The notes under the pieces are model-generated. The model was not told the DNA's origin. It ran no database searches and saw only the letters and a list, made by a program, of their open reading frames with translations. A stretch of 64,000 nt of DNA, taken from the NCBI RefSeq assembly GCF_003544875.1, contig NZ_CP032093.1, forward strand, positions 248,001 to 312,000, in the 5' to 3' direction. The DNA comes from Vibrio alfacsensis. GTDB lineage: Bacteria > Pseudomonadota > Gammaproteobacteria > Enterobacterales > Vibrionaceae. Position numbers and translations under genes: made by a program. Shown one piece after another: positions 31,107 through 40,629 of the stretch (the stretch's first letter is position 1; each line of letters begins with the position of its first letter).

Positions 31107-33022
31107 TGATTAAACTCTAGCTCCATCTGTTCGAGGGTTTCTTGGGCAGACATCCATTCCATTTCCACTTCTTCAAGCTCTGATTTGCTCGATGCTTGAA
31201 GTGCCAATACTTCGTTAAGTCTAGCTTTATTTTCGGCTTCATACAGAGAGTTATCGATTAATTGTTCTTCTGTTCTCGCCAACGCCTCGCCTAACTTATC
31301 CATTTTATTCTCTAGCTGTGTCAGCGTTTTGCGAATTGGCGCCGTTTGTTTACGGAATTCTGCTTCGCGTCGCTTTTGCTCTTTTTTTGCCGCCGCGCTA
31401 TTGGTTCCATCTTTCACCGGTTGTGACGCTTGGGCTTCTTTTCGCTCGGCTTTTTGTTGCTCTGTCAGCCATTTGTAGTAATCGTTCAAATCGCCATCAA
31501 ACGGGGCAACTTGACGATCGTGGACGAGGTATAAGTCATCGGTTGTCGCACGTAATAGGTAACGGTCGTGCGAAACAATCACCATCGCACCTTCAAAAGT
31601 TTGCAATGCCATGGTCAGTGCTTGGCGCATGTCCAAGTCCAAGTGGTTGGTTGGTTCGTCGAGTAGCAATAGGTTTGGTTTTTGCCATACGACTAACGCC
31701 AGTACCAAGCGTGCTTTTTCACCTCCTGAAAACGGTGCGACTTTCTCAAGTGCTTTATCGCCTTGGAAACCAAAGCTACCTAGGTAGTCTCGCAATTGCT
31801 GTTCCGTTTGGTCTGGCGCAATTTGCATCATGTGCTGCAGCGGCGTTTCTTCTGGGTGCAAAGTTTCCAATTGATGTTGAGCAAAGTAACCGATCTTTAC
31901 GCCTTGCGAGTAAGTCAGATCACCACCTTGTGCTTTAAGCTCGCCAGAAAGCAGCTTGATCAAGGTTGATTTACCAGCGCCGTTTCGGCCAAGCAGGCCA
32001 ATACGACTGCCCGGTACTAAGTTAAGGCGGATCTTTTCTAGGATCAGATTATCACCGTAGCCGGCTGATACTTCATCCATCATCATGATTGGGTTTGGTA
32101 ATGCAGTTGGCTCGCGGAATTCAAAGCTGAAAGGGTTATCGAATTGCGCAGGCAGCACTTTTTCCATACGTTCTAGCGCTTTTATGCGACTTTGGGCTTG
32201 GCGTGCTTTGGAAGCTTTGTAACGGAAACGATCGATGTAGCTTTGCATGTGCGACATCTGCTTCTTCTGTTTCTCGAACATCGCTTGTTGCAATATCATC
32301 TTTTGCGCGCGCTGATTTTCGAATGATGAGTAGTTGCCGGTGTATTCGTTTAGCTGTTGATTTTCGATATGGATAATGCGGCCAACGATAGGATCTAAGA
32401 AATCACGGTCGTGCGAGATAAGGATTAGCGTACCTGGATAATTTTGTAACCAGCGCTCTAACCACATTACAGCATCCAAATCCAAGTGGTTGGTCGGTTC
32501 GTCGAGCAACAGTAGATCTGAGCGACATAATAGCGCTTGAGCTAAGTTAAGGCGCATACGCCAACCACCAGAAAACTGGGTAAGACTCCAACTCATTTGC
32601 TCTTGGCTAAAGCCCAGACCATCAAGCAGTTCGGCAGCGCGTGCGCGAATACTATACCCGCCAATGGTTTCAATCTTACCGTGGATCTCAGCAACCAGCG
32701 TGCCGTTGTCTTTCTCTTCGGCGATAGCCAGTTGAGCTTCAAGAGCACGGAACTCACGATCACCATCAATCACGTATTCCAGTGCGCTGCGGTCGAGTGC
32801 TGGCGTTTCCTGTGCAACCCAAGCCAATTCCCAATGTTGAGGTTGGCTGAATGAGCCGGCATCAATGGACAGTTCATCTTTTAGTAATGCGAACAGGGTA
32901 GATTTACCGCAGCCATTTTTACCTACAAGACCCACTTTGTCGCCTGGGTGAATGGTTGCTGATGCTTGGTCTAAAAGAGGTTTACCGCCACGCAGTAACT
33001 GAATATCAGAGAAGGTAATCAT
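31103..33022 (-). CDS. ABC-F family ATPase YheS
   Basis: ABC-F proteins have two fused nucleotide-binding domains and no membrane part, and act on ribosomes. The 639-residue protein has Walker A sites GLVGKNGCGKST (33-44) and GLLGRNGAGKST (about 342-353). The signatures are FSGGWRMRLNLAQALL and FSGGEKARLVLALVV, each followed by LLLDEPTNHLDLD. A C-terminal charged coiled coil (about 540-639) completes the YheS layout. The YheS role in rescuing nascent-chain stalling is known from E. coli. It leads the minus-strand yheS, TIGR02444 and yheT set. Confidence 0.94.
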   Translation of the reverse strand: MITFSDIQLLRGGKPLLDQASATIHPGDKVGLVGKNGCGKSTLFALLKDELSIDAGSFSQPQHWELAWVAQETPALDRSALEYVIDGDREFRALEAQLAIAEEKDNGTLVAEIHGKIETIGGYSIRARAAELLDGLGFSQEQMSWSLTQFSGGWRMRLNLAQALLCRSDLLLLDEPTNHLDLDAVMWLERWLQNYPGTLILISHDRDFLDPIVGRIIHIENQQLNEYTGNYSSFENQRAQKMILQQAMFEKQKKQMSHMQSYIDRFRYKASKARQAQSRIKALERMEKVLPAQFDNPFSFEFREPTALPNPIMMMDEVSAGYGDNLILEKIRLNLVPGSRIGLLGRNGAGKSTLIKLLSGELKAQGGDLTYSQGVKIGYFAQHQLETLHPEETPLQHMMQIAPDQTEQQLRDYLGSFGFQGDKALEKVAPFSGGEKARLVLALVVWQKPNLLLLDEPTNHLDLDMRQALTMALQTFEGAMVIVSHDRYLLRATTDDLYLVHDRQVAPFDGDLNDYYKWLTEQQKAERKEAQASQPVKDGTNSAAAKKEQKRREAEFRKQTAPIRKTLTQLENKMDKLGEALARTEEQLIDNSLYEAENKARLNEVLALQASSKSELEEVEMEWMSAQETLEQMELEFNQ

Positions 33023-33188
33023 AGGATTTTAATTCACTTTGCGCAGTGCGCGTTTCTTAGTCATTTATCTCGCGATGAATAGTAGGGCTATTGGCAGGAA
33101 AAGTCGATCTCTGCGCTTTAATTGCATTATGCTATACAAAAAGTATAACAATTTGATAACGGATAAAAATAAAGACAAGGACGACTAT

Positions 33189-33776
33189 TTGGCTGTTTCA
33201 GCGCCTCTTCCCCCAAGAGTTCTGGTTATCTATGCTCACCCAGAGCCACAAAATTCGATTGCTAATCAAGTGATGATTAAAAAAATTCAATCGCTTGATC
33301 ATGTCACGGTGCGCGATCTTTATGGTGCGTATCCCGATTTTTTTATTGATGTGAATTACGAGCATACTCTGCTTAAGGAGCATGATGTGATCGTATTTCA
33401 TCACCCTCTCTATATGTACTCCTGTCCGGCATTATTGAAAGAGTGGATGGATCGCGTATTAGGTAAAGGATTTGCATTCGGTGATGGTTGTGCATTAGAG
33501 GGCAAATATTGGCGTAGTGTCATTACCACTGGAGGCAAAGAAGATGCGTTTAGCCCTAAGGGCTACAACAAATATCCTCTTGAGCAAATTTTGCAACCGT
33601 TCGAGTTAACCGCAGCCCTGTGCCAAATGCACTGGATGGAACCTTTAGTGCTGTACTGGTCGCGCAATGTCTCGGACATCGAACGCTATCAACATGCAGA
33701 GCAATATCGTCAATGGCTGAATAACCCCTTGAGAGAGCGGGATGAGCAAGGAGGCCAGCATGGCGATAACCAGTGA
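33189..33776 (+). CDS. kefG: KefG, ancillary quinone oxidoreductase of the KefB system
   Basis: KefG is a flavodoxin-like (Qor-type) protein needed for full activity of the glutathione-gated potassium exporter KefB. I place the start at TTG 33189, which follows AAGGA by 7 bp and gives MAVSAPLPPRVLVIYAHPEP, 195 residues; longer in-frame options begin with unrelated sequence. Motifs are YAHPEPQNS (FMN phosphate loop), HHPLYMYSCPALLKEWMDRV and TTGGKEDAF. It overlaps kefB. Confidence 0.9.
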   Translation: MAVSAPLPPRVLVIYAHPEPQNSIANQVMIKKIQSLDHVTVRDLYGAYPDFFIDVNYEHTLLKEHDVIVFHHPLYMYSCPALLKEWMDRVLGKGFAFGDGCALEGKYWRSVITTGGKEDAFSPKGYNKYPLEQILQPFELTAALCQMHWMEPLVLYWSRNVSDIERYQHAEQYRQWLNNPLRERDEQGGQHGDNQ

Positions 33777-35556
33777 GTTTCTTCAAAGTAGCGTGGTGTT
33801 TCTCTCTGCGGCGGTGATTGCTGTACCGATCGCGCAACGCCTTGGGCTTGGGTCTGTTCTTGGTTATCTGATTGCTGGAGTCCTAATTGGTCCTTGGGGG
33901 TTGGGCTTGATCAGTGATGTGGATGCCATTCTCCATTTTGCGGAACTCGGGGTCGTATTGTTGCTGTTCTTAATTGGATTGGAATTGAATCCTAAAAAAC
34001 TGTGGCAAATGCGAGGGCCAATACTTGGCTTAGGCGGAGCGCAAGTCATTATAACCACCGCCGTGATTGGCAGTATTGTCAGTTTGTTTGGATTGAGCAT
34101 ACCAGTCAGTTTGGTTATCGGTATGGGGTTGGCGCTCTCGTCCACGGCAATTGCACTTAAAGTGATTGAAGAACAAGGGCAAACCGGTACTGAAACTGGG
34201 CAGTCTGGCTTTGCGGTATTGCTGTTTCAAGATATTGCCGTGATCCCTATGCTCGCCATGTTGCCGTTATTGGCTGGTGGGCAAAGTGGTGGTGATTGGC
34301 TGGATGCTATTTTTGTGTTGGGCAGTGTGCTGGCTTTACTGGTCGGTGGTCACTTCCTGTTGCGTCCACTGTTCCGATTTGTGGTGATGAGTTGTGTACG
34401 CGAGCTCTTTACTGTCGCAGCGTTGCTGGTGGTGCTTGGCATTTCTGTCGCCATGCAAAAACTCGGGCTTTCCATGGCGCTCGGCACATTTTTGGCGGGG
34501 GTGTTACTTGCTGAAAGTGAGTACCGTCATGAGCTCGAAATTGCGATTGAACCGTTCAAAGGTTTGCTGCTTGGCTTGTTTTTTATCGCCGTGGGTATGG
34601 CCGTCAACTTGGGGTTATTAGCACTTCAACCGCTGGCAATTATTGGTGCTGTAGTGGCTTTAGTCACGGTGAAAGGTTTGGTGCTGTATGTCTTGGCTCG
34701 TACTGCTCGAGTTCGTGCCAAGTCGCGCAGTCGTATGGCCGCGATTTTGAGTCAAGGGGGGGAGTTCGCTTTCGTTATCTTCACTGCAGCCAATCAAGAG
34801 GGGATCTTAAATAAAGAACAAGTGGCGTTCTTGCTGGTGGTGGTGAGTTTATCGATGGTTACCACACCGTTGTTGCTCATGGGGCAGAAGAAGTGGTTTG
34901 CACATACGCTCAATCAAGAAGAAGAGAGCGTGACTAGCAACGTGGTTGATCGCCGACCACGCGTGATCATTGCCGGTTTTGGTCGTTTTGGTCAGATTGT
35001 TGGGCGCTTGATGTACGCCAATAAGATCAAAGTGACGGTATTAGAGAGTGATGCTAGCCAGATCCACTTACTGCGTAAATACGGCTATAAAGTGTTTTAT
35101 GGTGACGCGACTCAGATTGATCTTCTGCGAGCGGCGGGGGCTGACAAAGCAGAAACGCTAGTGATCTGTACTGACTCTCCTGATGAAGTCATGGCAATCG
35201 TTGATATTTGTCGTGCTCATTTCCCAAAACTAAAGATCCTTGCACGTGCACGCAGCCGTGTGGAAGCGTATCAATTAATGAATCATGGTGTGCAAAATTA
35301 TTCGCGTGAAACCTTTTTAGGAGCGCTCGATCTTGGTCGCCAAGCGCTCGTGGAGTTAGGTATGCATCCGTATCAAGCAAAGCGGGCAGAAGCACATTTT
35401 CGAAAACTTGATAATGCTATGCTCAAGGACTTGTTGCCTCAGCATAGTGAAGATAAAGAACTCGCTCAGCGCTCAAAAGAAGCGCGTAAAGAATTAGAGG
35501 AAATTTTTGGTCGCGAAATGGAAAGCGATCAACAGTCACCCAATCATTGGAAGTAG
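33760..35556 (+). CDS. kefB: Glutathione-regulated potassium-efflux protein KefB
   Basis: KefB exports K+ (with H+ uptake) when electrophile-glutathione adducts bind. ATG 33760 follows AAGGAGG by 5 bp; the ATG at 33742 lies before that site. The 598-residue protein has about 12 membrane segments (Na/H exchanger fold, about 1-385) and a cytosolic RCK domain starting at VIIAGFGRFGQIVG near 403. Conserved ELGVVLLLFLIGLEL and LLFQDIAVIP segments are present. The start overlaps kefG, so the two are made together. Confidence 0.95.
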   Translation: MAITSEFLQSSVVFLSAAVIAVPIAQRLGLGSVLGYLIAGVLIGPWGLGLISDVDAILHFAELGVVLLLFLIGLELNPKKLWQMRGPILGLGGAQVIITTAVIGSIVSLFGLSIPVSLVIGMGLALSSTAIALKVIEEQGQTGTETGQSGFAVLLFQDIAVIPMLAMLPLLAGGQSGGDWLDAIFVLGSVLALLVGGHFLLRPLFRFVVMSCVRELFTVAALLVVLGISVAMQKLGLSMALGTFLAGVLLAESEYRHELEIAIEPFKGLLLGLFFIAVGMAVNLGLLALQPLAIIGAVVALVTVKGLVLYVLARTARVRAKSRSRMAAILSQGGEFAFVIFTAANQEGILNKEQVAFLLVVVSLSMVTTPLLLMGQKKWFAHTLNQEEESVTSNVVDRRPRVIIAGFGRFGQIVGRLMYANKIKVTVLESDASQIHLLRKYGYKVFYGDATQIDLLRAAGADKAETLVICTDSPDEVMAIVDICRAHFPKLKILARARSRVEAYQLMNHGVQNYSRETFLGALDLGRQALVELGMHPYQAKRAEAHFRKLDNAMLKDLLPQHSEDKELAQRSKEARKELEEIFGREMESDQQSPNHWK

Positions 35557-35591
35557 TACCCGCAAAACATAGAGCGGGAGAGGGAATAGAG

Positions 35592-35792
35592 TTGAAAATT
35601 AAGAAACGTTTTATTGCAGGAGCAAATTGCCCGAAGTGCAGCCAACAAGACACATTACGTTGGTGGATCGAGAATAACATTGAGCTTGTGGAGTGTGTCG
35701 ATTGTGATTATACCGAGCAGCGTAAACCGCAATCTGTAGATAAAAATAAACACTCGCAGCAAGAAATGATCGGGATTTTTAAGCCAGAATAA
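35592..35792 (+). CDS. YheV family zinc-ribbon-like protein
   Basis: TTG 35592 gives a 66-residue protein (MKIKKRFIAGANCPKC), the same size as E. coli YheV, preceded by a GAGAGGG ribosome site. Four cysteines in two CxxC pairs (C13/C16 and C35/C38) form a likely zinc ribbon. Function is unknown. It sits 35 bp after kefB, as in E. coli (kefG-kefB-yheV). Confidence 0.88.
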   Translation: MKIKKRFIAGANCPKCSQQDTLRWWIENNIELVECVDCDYTEQRKPQSVDKNKHSQQEMIGIFKPE

Positions 35793-35880
35793 TTGAACTT
35801 CAATAATTGATCCCCATAATACTACCATCTTGGTACTTAACCCCATTCTGGTTAAGTCAATTAATCTCCCTGGAGTTAGC

Positions 35881-36456
35881 ATGAAAATTGAAAAGAACGT
35901 TGTTGCAAGCCTTGCATACAAAGTAATGTTGGAAGACGGTGTTGTTGTTGACCAATCAACAGCTGACGCTCCTCTTGATTACCTACACGGTCATGACAAC
36001 CTAATCACTGGTCTTGAAAAAGAGCTAGAAGGCAAAGTGGCAGGCGACAAGTTCTCTGTAACAGTATCTCCTGAAGAAGCTTACGGTGAGCACAACGACG
36101 AACTTGTTCAACGTGTTCCTGCAGACGTATTCCAAGGCGTTGACCAAATTGAAGTTGGTATGCGTTTCCTAGCAGATACTGACCAAGGCCCAATCCCTGT
36201 AGAAGTAACTGAAGTAGACGGCGATGAAGTGGTTGTAGATGGTAACCACATGCTTGCTGGTCAAACACTAACATTCGAAGTAGAAGTAATGGCTACTCGT
36301 GAAGCAACAGCTGAAGAGATCTCTCACGGTCACATTCACCAAGGTGGTGGTTGTTGTGGTGGTCACGACCACGATCATGAAGGCGGCTGTTGCGGCGGCG
36401 AAGAGAAAGGCGACGACCACGAATGTTGTGGCGGCGGCGGTTGCGGTTCTCACTAA
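35881..36456 (+). CDS. slyD: FKBP-type peptidyl-prolyl isomerase SlyD
   Basis: SlyD is a cytosolic prolyl isomerase, chaperone and metal (nickel) carrier. ATG 35881 gives MKIEKNVVASLAYKV, 191 residues. The FKBP domain is split by the insert-in-flap (IF) chaperone domain (about 70-130). The tail after about 148 holds 7 Cys and 8 His among Gly/Asp/Glu, the metal-binding region. A strong terminator follows. Confidence 0.97.
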   Translation: MKIEKNVVASLAYKVMLEDGVVVDQSTADAPLDYLHGHDNLITGLEKELEGKVAGDKFSVTVSPEEAYGEHNDELVQRVPADVFQGVDQIEVGMRFLADTDQGPIPVEVTEVDGDEVVVDGNHMLAGQTLTFEVEVMATREATAEEISHGHIHQGGGCCGGHDHDHEGGCCGGEEKGDDHECCGGGGCGSH

Positions 36457-36498
36457 TCGCACGATCTTCACTAGATAACGCTATCTAGCAAAATTTTA

Positions 36499-36534
36499 AA
36501 AAGCGCAAGTTGAGGTTTCAACTTGCGCTTTTTT
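36499..36534 (+). terminator. Intrinsic terminator of slyD
   Basis: A 13-bp perfect stem (AAGCGCAAGTTGA with its complement, GGTT loop) is flanked by A and T runs. Confidence 0.92.
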
Positions 36535-36556
36535 CTTATCTGGGGTGTAGTGCAAT

Positions 36557-36586
36557 ATATACACGGAACTAGGATATACACGGAAC
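36557..36586. repeat. 13-bp tandem direct repeat upstream of the isoaspartyl peptidase gene
   Basis: ATATACACGGAAC occurs at 36557-36569 and again at 36574-36586, a 17-bp period, 34 bp before the iaaA start. It could be a pair of regulator half-sites or a small slippage duplication. Confidence 0.6.
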
Positions 36587-36619
36587 CACGGTCACAAGTA
36601 ACAATAGTTGGACAAAGCG

Positions 36620-37561
36620 ATGACAAAACCTTTCTCGATTGCCATTCATGGCGGTGCAGGCACCATCTTGCGTGAACAGATGAGCGATGAATTGCAACAA
36701 TCTATCTTGGCGGATCTAGAGGCCGCAGTAAAAGCTGGGCACCAAATCTTAGCAAAAGGTGGTGAAGCCTTAGATGCGGTCGTGATGGCAGTGAAAGTGT
36801 TGGAAGACTCTCCCAACTTTAATGCTGGTAAAGGCTCTGTTTTGACACATAACGAGATGGTGGAAATGGACGCCTCTGTGATGGATGGAAAAAGCCAAGC
36901 CGCAGGTGCGGTTGCTGGTGTTCGTCATATTAAGAATCCAATTGAACTCGCCCGTGACGTGATGCGAAACAGCAACCATGTATTGTTGGTGGGCGAGGGG
37001 GCAGAGACGTTTGCTTTTGAACAAGGTTATGAGTACACCGAGCAGGATTATTTTTTTACCGATCGCCGGTATGAACAGCTGCAGTCTATGCGTGAGAAAG
37101 GGGTGTTTGCGTTATCTGAATCTCGTTATCCGGATGACCGCAAGCATGGTACGGTCGGCGCAGTAGCGCTGGATCAACATGGTAATTTAGCAGCCGGAAC
37201 CAGTACGGGGGGCGTAACCAATAAGAAGTACGGTCGAGTTGGAGATTCTGCTCTGATTGGTTGCGGCACAGTGGCAGAGAATGGTGTCGTAGCAGTATCA
37301 ACCACTGGTGTCGGTGAGTTCTTTATTCGTAAGCGCGTGGCGGAAGATGTTGCAGCTCGTATACGTTACTTACAAGAAGACGTGCATACGGCATGTGAGC
37401 ATATCATTCAAGGTGAACTCAAAGTGATGGGCGGTGAGGGCGGTTTAATTGCTATTGATGCTCAAGGAGAGCTGCACTTTGCGATGAACAGTACCGGTAT
37501 GTACCGAGCAGGTATTAATACGCAAGGTGAACTCAGTGTAAGCATTTACGCTGATGAGTAG
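36620..37561 (+). CDS. iaaA: Isoaspartyl peptidase / L-asparaginase (plant-type, Ntn hydrolase)
   Basis: This enzyme cleaves beta-aspartyl dipeptides and asparagine after self-processing. ATG 36620 gives MTKPFSIAIHGGAGTIL (313 residues); a TTG four codons earlier is possible but less typical. The self-cleavage site is G177/T178 in KHGTVGAVALD, making T178 the nucleophile of the small subunit. GTSTGGVTNK and GVGEFF substrate-binding motifs follow. Symbol by family analogy to E. coli IaaA. It is a single gene with a terminator. Confidence 0.9.
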   Translation: MTKPFSIAIHGGAGTILREQMSDELQQSILADLEAAVKAGHQILAKGGEALDAVVMAVKVLEDSPNFNAGKGSVLTHNEMVEMDASVMDGKSQAAGAVAGVRHIKNPIELARDVMRNSNHVLLVGEGAETFAFEQGYEYTEQDYFFTDRRYEQLQSMREKGVFALSESRYPDDRKHGTVGAVALDQHGNLAAGTSTGGVTNKKYGRVGDSALIGCGTVAENGVVAVSTTGVGEFFIRKRVAEDVAARIRYLQEDVHTACEHIIQGELKVMGGEGGLIAIDAQGELHFAMNSTGMYRAGINTQGELSVSIYADE

Positions 37562-37603
37562 CTTGGTCAGTGGCGAAATATTCTGACCGCAGCTAAAAAC
37601 AAC

Positions 37604-37629
37604 AAAGCCCAGAATGCGTTCTGGGCTTT
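37604..37629. terminator. Bidirectional terminator between iaaA and slyX
   Basis: An 11-bp perfect dyad (AAAGCCCAGAA with TTCTGGGCTTT, TGCG loop) lies between convergent genes. Confidence 0.85.
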
Positions 37630-37649
37630 ATGTTATTGATATTTGCATT

Positions 37650-37877
37650 TTAGTAATGCGGTGGTGGTGTTTCTTCAGATGGATCGGCTAAATTCGACGA
37701 ATCCATATTTTTCACTTTACCTACCACGTATTTCATCTGATCGAGCATCTTGGTGATTTGCAGTTGTTGCTGCGATAAGGCGCCGTTCAGATCTTCAATA
37801 GTTTGTTCTTGGAACGCAAGCTGACATTCTAAGTCATTAATGCGTGCTTCTAATTGCTGAATGAGTTTGTCTGTCAT
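37650..37877 (-). CDS. slyX: SlyX family protein
   Basis: ATG 37877 gives a 75-residue protein (MTDKLIQQLEARINDLECQLAFQEQ), close to E. coli SlyX (72). It is mostly a heptad-like coiled coil followed by an acidic, proline-rich tail ending PPPHY. Function is unknown. Its start overlaps the stop of the upstream WD40 gene by 4 bp (ATGA), so the two are translationally coupled. Confidence 0.93.
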   Translation of the reverse strand: MTDKLIQQLEARINDLECQLAFQEQTIEDLNGALSQQQLQITKMLDQMKYVVGKVKNMDSSNLADPSEETPPPHY

Positions 37878-38860
37878 GATCCGTTCTCTAGCTGCCAAGC
37901 TTGGGCAATGCCCGCAGATGTGGCAGTAATTACACGTTGCTTGGAATCAAAGGCTGCATCATACACGACCGCGCGAGGAGGGCGAGTATCTTTTTTCGGT
38001 TCGACTTCAAATCCATCGACTCGCTTGCCCGTTTGGGTATTCCATACCATCACTCGGCCAGATGGCATCCCAGTAACCAGTAAATCGCCATCATCAGAGA
38101 ATCGTGCGGTAGAGAAAATTAACTGGCGCGACCAACTACTGAGGTGAGCCATCTCTTCCCCCGTTTCTAAATCCCAAATAATGGCTTGGTTGCCCGCATC
38201 GGAAGTCATGGCTAATTTCCCATCTCGTTGTAACGCGACTCTTACCACACGTTGGTCATGCTCAAAGGCCCGTATCACTAATCCGCTTTCTGTATCCCAT
38301 AGGTAAGCTTTGTAATCATTTCCCCCCGTCAGTGCAAAGCGCCCATTTGGGGAGATAGCCACAGAATTGACTTTTTCTTGGTGAGCAAGGAACTCCAATC
38401 TTCGTCCGGTGACTAAGTTGACATGTATTGCTTTTCCATTGGAAAGACCCAGTAACACTTGCTCACCATTCGCAGTAATGTCAACGTCACGAATAAGTGC
38501 ATCTGAGATAGACCATAATCCCGTGGCTTGTGTCCACCCCAGATCCCAAACGGCGAAATTGACTTGGCTTGCTGTTATGGCATATCGACCATTGTCAGAA
38601 ATGCGAATATGAGAAACCACACTGGCGTCTTGATCGAGCTCCCCTAGCTTTGCAAGCTGCTTGTTTTGTTCTAAATCCCACAATACCAAATGGTGTTCTT
38701 TGGAGTAGAGTAAAGCAAAGCGGGCATCTCTACTGAGAGCAAAGCTGGTGGAGCCTTGAGGTTCAAGTGGCCATCGTTGAACATCGTGATGGGTAAAAAA
38801 GCATCCATTTAACGTAGTGATGACAACTAAATGTAGGAATAAATGAGAAATTCTTTGCAT
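37874..38860 (-). CDS. WD40-repeat lipoprotein
   Basis: ATG 38860 gives 328 residues beginning with a lipoprotein signal whose lipobox TLNGC places the acylated cysteine at 20. The rest is a beta-propeller of about six or seven WD40-like blades (e.g. HHLVLWDLEQNK, FAVWDLGW, KAYLWDTESG, QAIIWDLETGEE, RVMVWNTQTGK). It would be membrane-anchored facing the periplasm. No function is known to me. It overlaps slyX by 4 bp and is divergent from fkpA. No clear ribosome site precedes the chosen ATG. Confidence 0.82.
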   Translation of the reverse strand: MQRISHLFLHLVVITTLNGCFFTHHDVQRWPLEPQGSTSFALSRDARFALLYSKEHHLVLWDLEQNKQLAKLGELDQDASVVSHIRISDNGRYAITASQVNFAVWDLGWTQATGLWSISDALIRDVDITANGEQVLLGLSNGKAIHVNLVTGRRLEFLAHQEKVNSVAISPNGRFALTGGNDYKAYLWDTESGLVIRAFEHDQRVVRVALQRDGKLAMTSDAGNQAIIWDLETGEEMAHLSSWSRQLIFSTARFSDDGDLLVTGMPSGRVMVWNTQTGKRVDGFEVEPKKDTRPPRAVVYDAAFDSKQRVITATSAGIAQAWQLENGS

Positions 38861-38988
38861 TACATCTAATAATCCAGTTTGTGTCTTGAGACATATAGCT
38901 AGTATATTGGTATAACGATTGTCTTCACTAGTCTCATAGAAGATTTGTGCACAACAACCAATGGCGTAGCCATTATTTGGAGAATTTA

Positions 38989-39771
38989 ATGAAATCAGTT
39001 TTAAAAGTGTCGCTACTTGCTGCAACAGTAATGCTAGCGGTAGGTTGTCAAAAAGAAGAAACAAAACCAGAAGTGGCACCGCAAGCAGAACAAGTTCAAG
39101 CTGAAACTGGCAAAGCGGTTCACTTTAAAACCGACGATGACAAAGCGGCGTATGCAATTGGTGTGTCATTTGCTAACTACCTAAGTGCAAGTATCGAGAA
39201 GCCAAGCGAAATCGGTATCAACCTAAACAAAGACCTAGTGCTTAAAGGTATCGAAGACGTATTCAAAGGCAATGCAGCGCTTAACGAAGAAGAAACACGT
39301 GCCGCTCTAGAATCTCTAGATAAGCGTGTTGCAGAAACCATGCAAAAGCAAGCGGCTGAGAAAGCGGCTGAAGCGAAGAAAGCTGGCGATGACTTCCGTG
39401 CTGAATTCGAGAAGCAAGAAGGCGTAGTTAAGACAGAATCTGGTCTTCTATACAAAGTTGAAACGCCAGCTGAAGGCGAGAAACCAAAAGACACGGATAC
39501 TGTTCAAGTACACTACAAAGGTACATTGATCGACGGTACTCAGTTCGACAGCTCTTACGATCGCGGCGAACCAGCAACGTTCCCACTAAACCGCGTAATC
39601 CCTGGTTGGACTGAAGGTGTTCAGCTAATGCCAGTCGGTTCTAAGTTCAAATTTGTTATCCCGCCAGAGCTAGCATACGGTGAGCAAGACACGCCAAGCA
39701 TTCCTGCTAACTCAACGCTAGTATTTGAAGTAGAACTACTAAAAGTTGAGAATGACAACGCAGCTCAATAA
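38989..39771 (+). CDS. fkpA: FKBP-type peptidyl-prolyl isomerase FkpA (lipoprotein)
   Basis: FkpA is a periplasmic prolyl isomerase and chaperone. ATG 38989 follows TTTGGAGAA and gives [20 protein letters not shown], with lipobox LAVGC and the lipid cysteine at 20. Unlike E. coli FkpA, which is soluble, this form looks lipidated. The N-terminal dimerisation helices span about 35-140 (Ala/Glu/Lys-rich) and the FKBP domain about 155-252 ([29 protein letters not shown]). 260 residues. A terminator follows. Confidence 0.94.
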   Translation: MKSVLKVSLLAATVMLAVGCQKEETKPEVAPQAEQVQAETGKAVHFKTDDDKAAYAIGVSFANYLSASIEKPSEIGINLNKDLVLKGIEDVFKGNAALNEEETRAALESLDKRVAETMQKQAAEKAAEAKKAGDDFRAEFEKQEGVVKTESGLLYKVETPAEGEKPKDTDTVQVHYKGTLIDGTQFDSSYDRGEPATFPLNRVIPGWTEGVQLMPVGSKFKFVIPPELAYGEQDTPSIPANSTLVFEVELLKVENDNAAQ

Positions 39772-39795
39772 GCTAGTCTTTTATAAGTAGATGAA

Positions 39796-39822
39796 AAAAG
39801 GTCCGATTTTCGGGCCTTTTGT
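39796..39822 (+). terminator. Intrinsic terminator of fkpA
   Basis: An 11-bp stem with one G-T pair (AAAAGGTCCGA with TCGGGCCTTTT, TTT loop) ends in TTTTGTT. Confidence 0.85.
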
Positions 39823-39912
39823 TCTAGGTCACTAGTTGATGAGTTTGCTAGGTTGCCTTTCAAAATTTCTGATAAACTTACACCAATTTGTTGATTTTTC
39901 GCTCGAAGACTT

Positions 39913-40629
39913 ATGACAACTACAGAAACAATAAATGCGGAGATGTTGCTCGAAATGGAATCTGTCAACGTGATGCCATTTACAGAGCACGATAAAATCA
40001 TCTTGAGATCTTATGAAGCAGTCGTAGACGGCATTGCCAGTCTAATCGGCCCATTTTGTGAGATAGTTCTTCACTCTTTAGAAGATCTCAATACCTCTGC
40101 AATCAAAATTGCTAACGGTGAGAATACCGGCCGTCAGGTTGGCTCTCCGATTACCGACCTTGCGCTAAGAATGCTGAAAGACATTGAGGGTTCTGAGCGT
40201 AACTTCTCACGCTCGTACTTTACTCGTGCGAAAGGCGGTGTACTTATGAAATCCATCACCGTTGCTATTCGTAATGGTGAAAATCGCGTGATTGGGTTGC
40301 TGTGTATCAACGTCAACCTTGATGCACCTTTCTCTCAAGTTTTGCAGTCATTTATGCCTACGCAAGAAGCCGAAGAAGCCGCTTCATCGGTTAACTTTGC
40401 GAGTGATGTAGAGGAGCTCGTTGACCAAACAGTTGAACGCACGATTGAAGAGATCAATGCTGATAAATCAGTATCGAACAATACCAAAAATCGTCAGATT
40501 GTGATGGAGCTATACGATAAAGGTATCTTCGATATCAAAGATGCAATTAACCGTGTAGCAGACCGTTTGAACATCTCAAAACATACCGTTTATCTTTATA
40601 TTCGTCAGCGTAAGACTGAGGACGAATGA
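39913..40629 (+). CDS. YheO family transcriptional regulator
   Basis: This 238-residue protein has the YheO PAS-like domain (about 27-135, with [17 protein letters not shown] and GLLCINVN) and a C-terminal HTH (about 190-232, [17 protein letters not shown]). It directly precedes and overlaps tusD by 4 bp, the conserved yheO-tusDCB arrangement. A role in sensing or in controlling tRNA thiolation genes is inference; the ligand is unknown. Confidence 0.92.
   Translation: MTTTETINAEMLLEMESVNVMPFTEHDKIILRSYEAVVDGIASLIGPFCEIVLHSLEDLNTSAIKIANGENTGRQVGSPITDLALRMLKDIEGSERNFSRSYFTRAKGGVLMKSITVAIRNGENRVIGLLCINVNLDAPFSQVLQSFMPTQEAEEAASSVNFASDVEELVDQTVERTIEEINADKSVSNNTKNRQIVMELYDKGIFDIKDAINRVADRLNISKHTVYLYIRQRKTEDE

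Noticed and set aside
31318..31938. 206-residue open frame antisense to yheS
   Set aside because: It lies wholly opposite a conserved ABC-F gene, has no family features and no ribosome site; it reflects codon bias of yheS.
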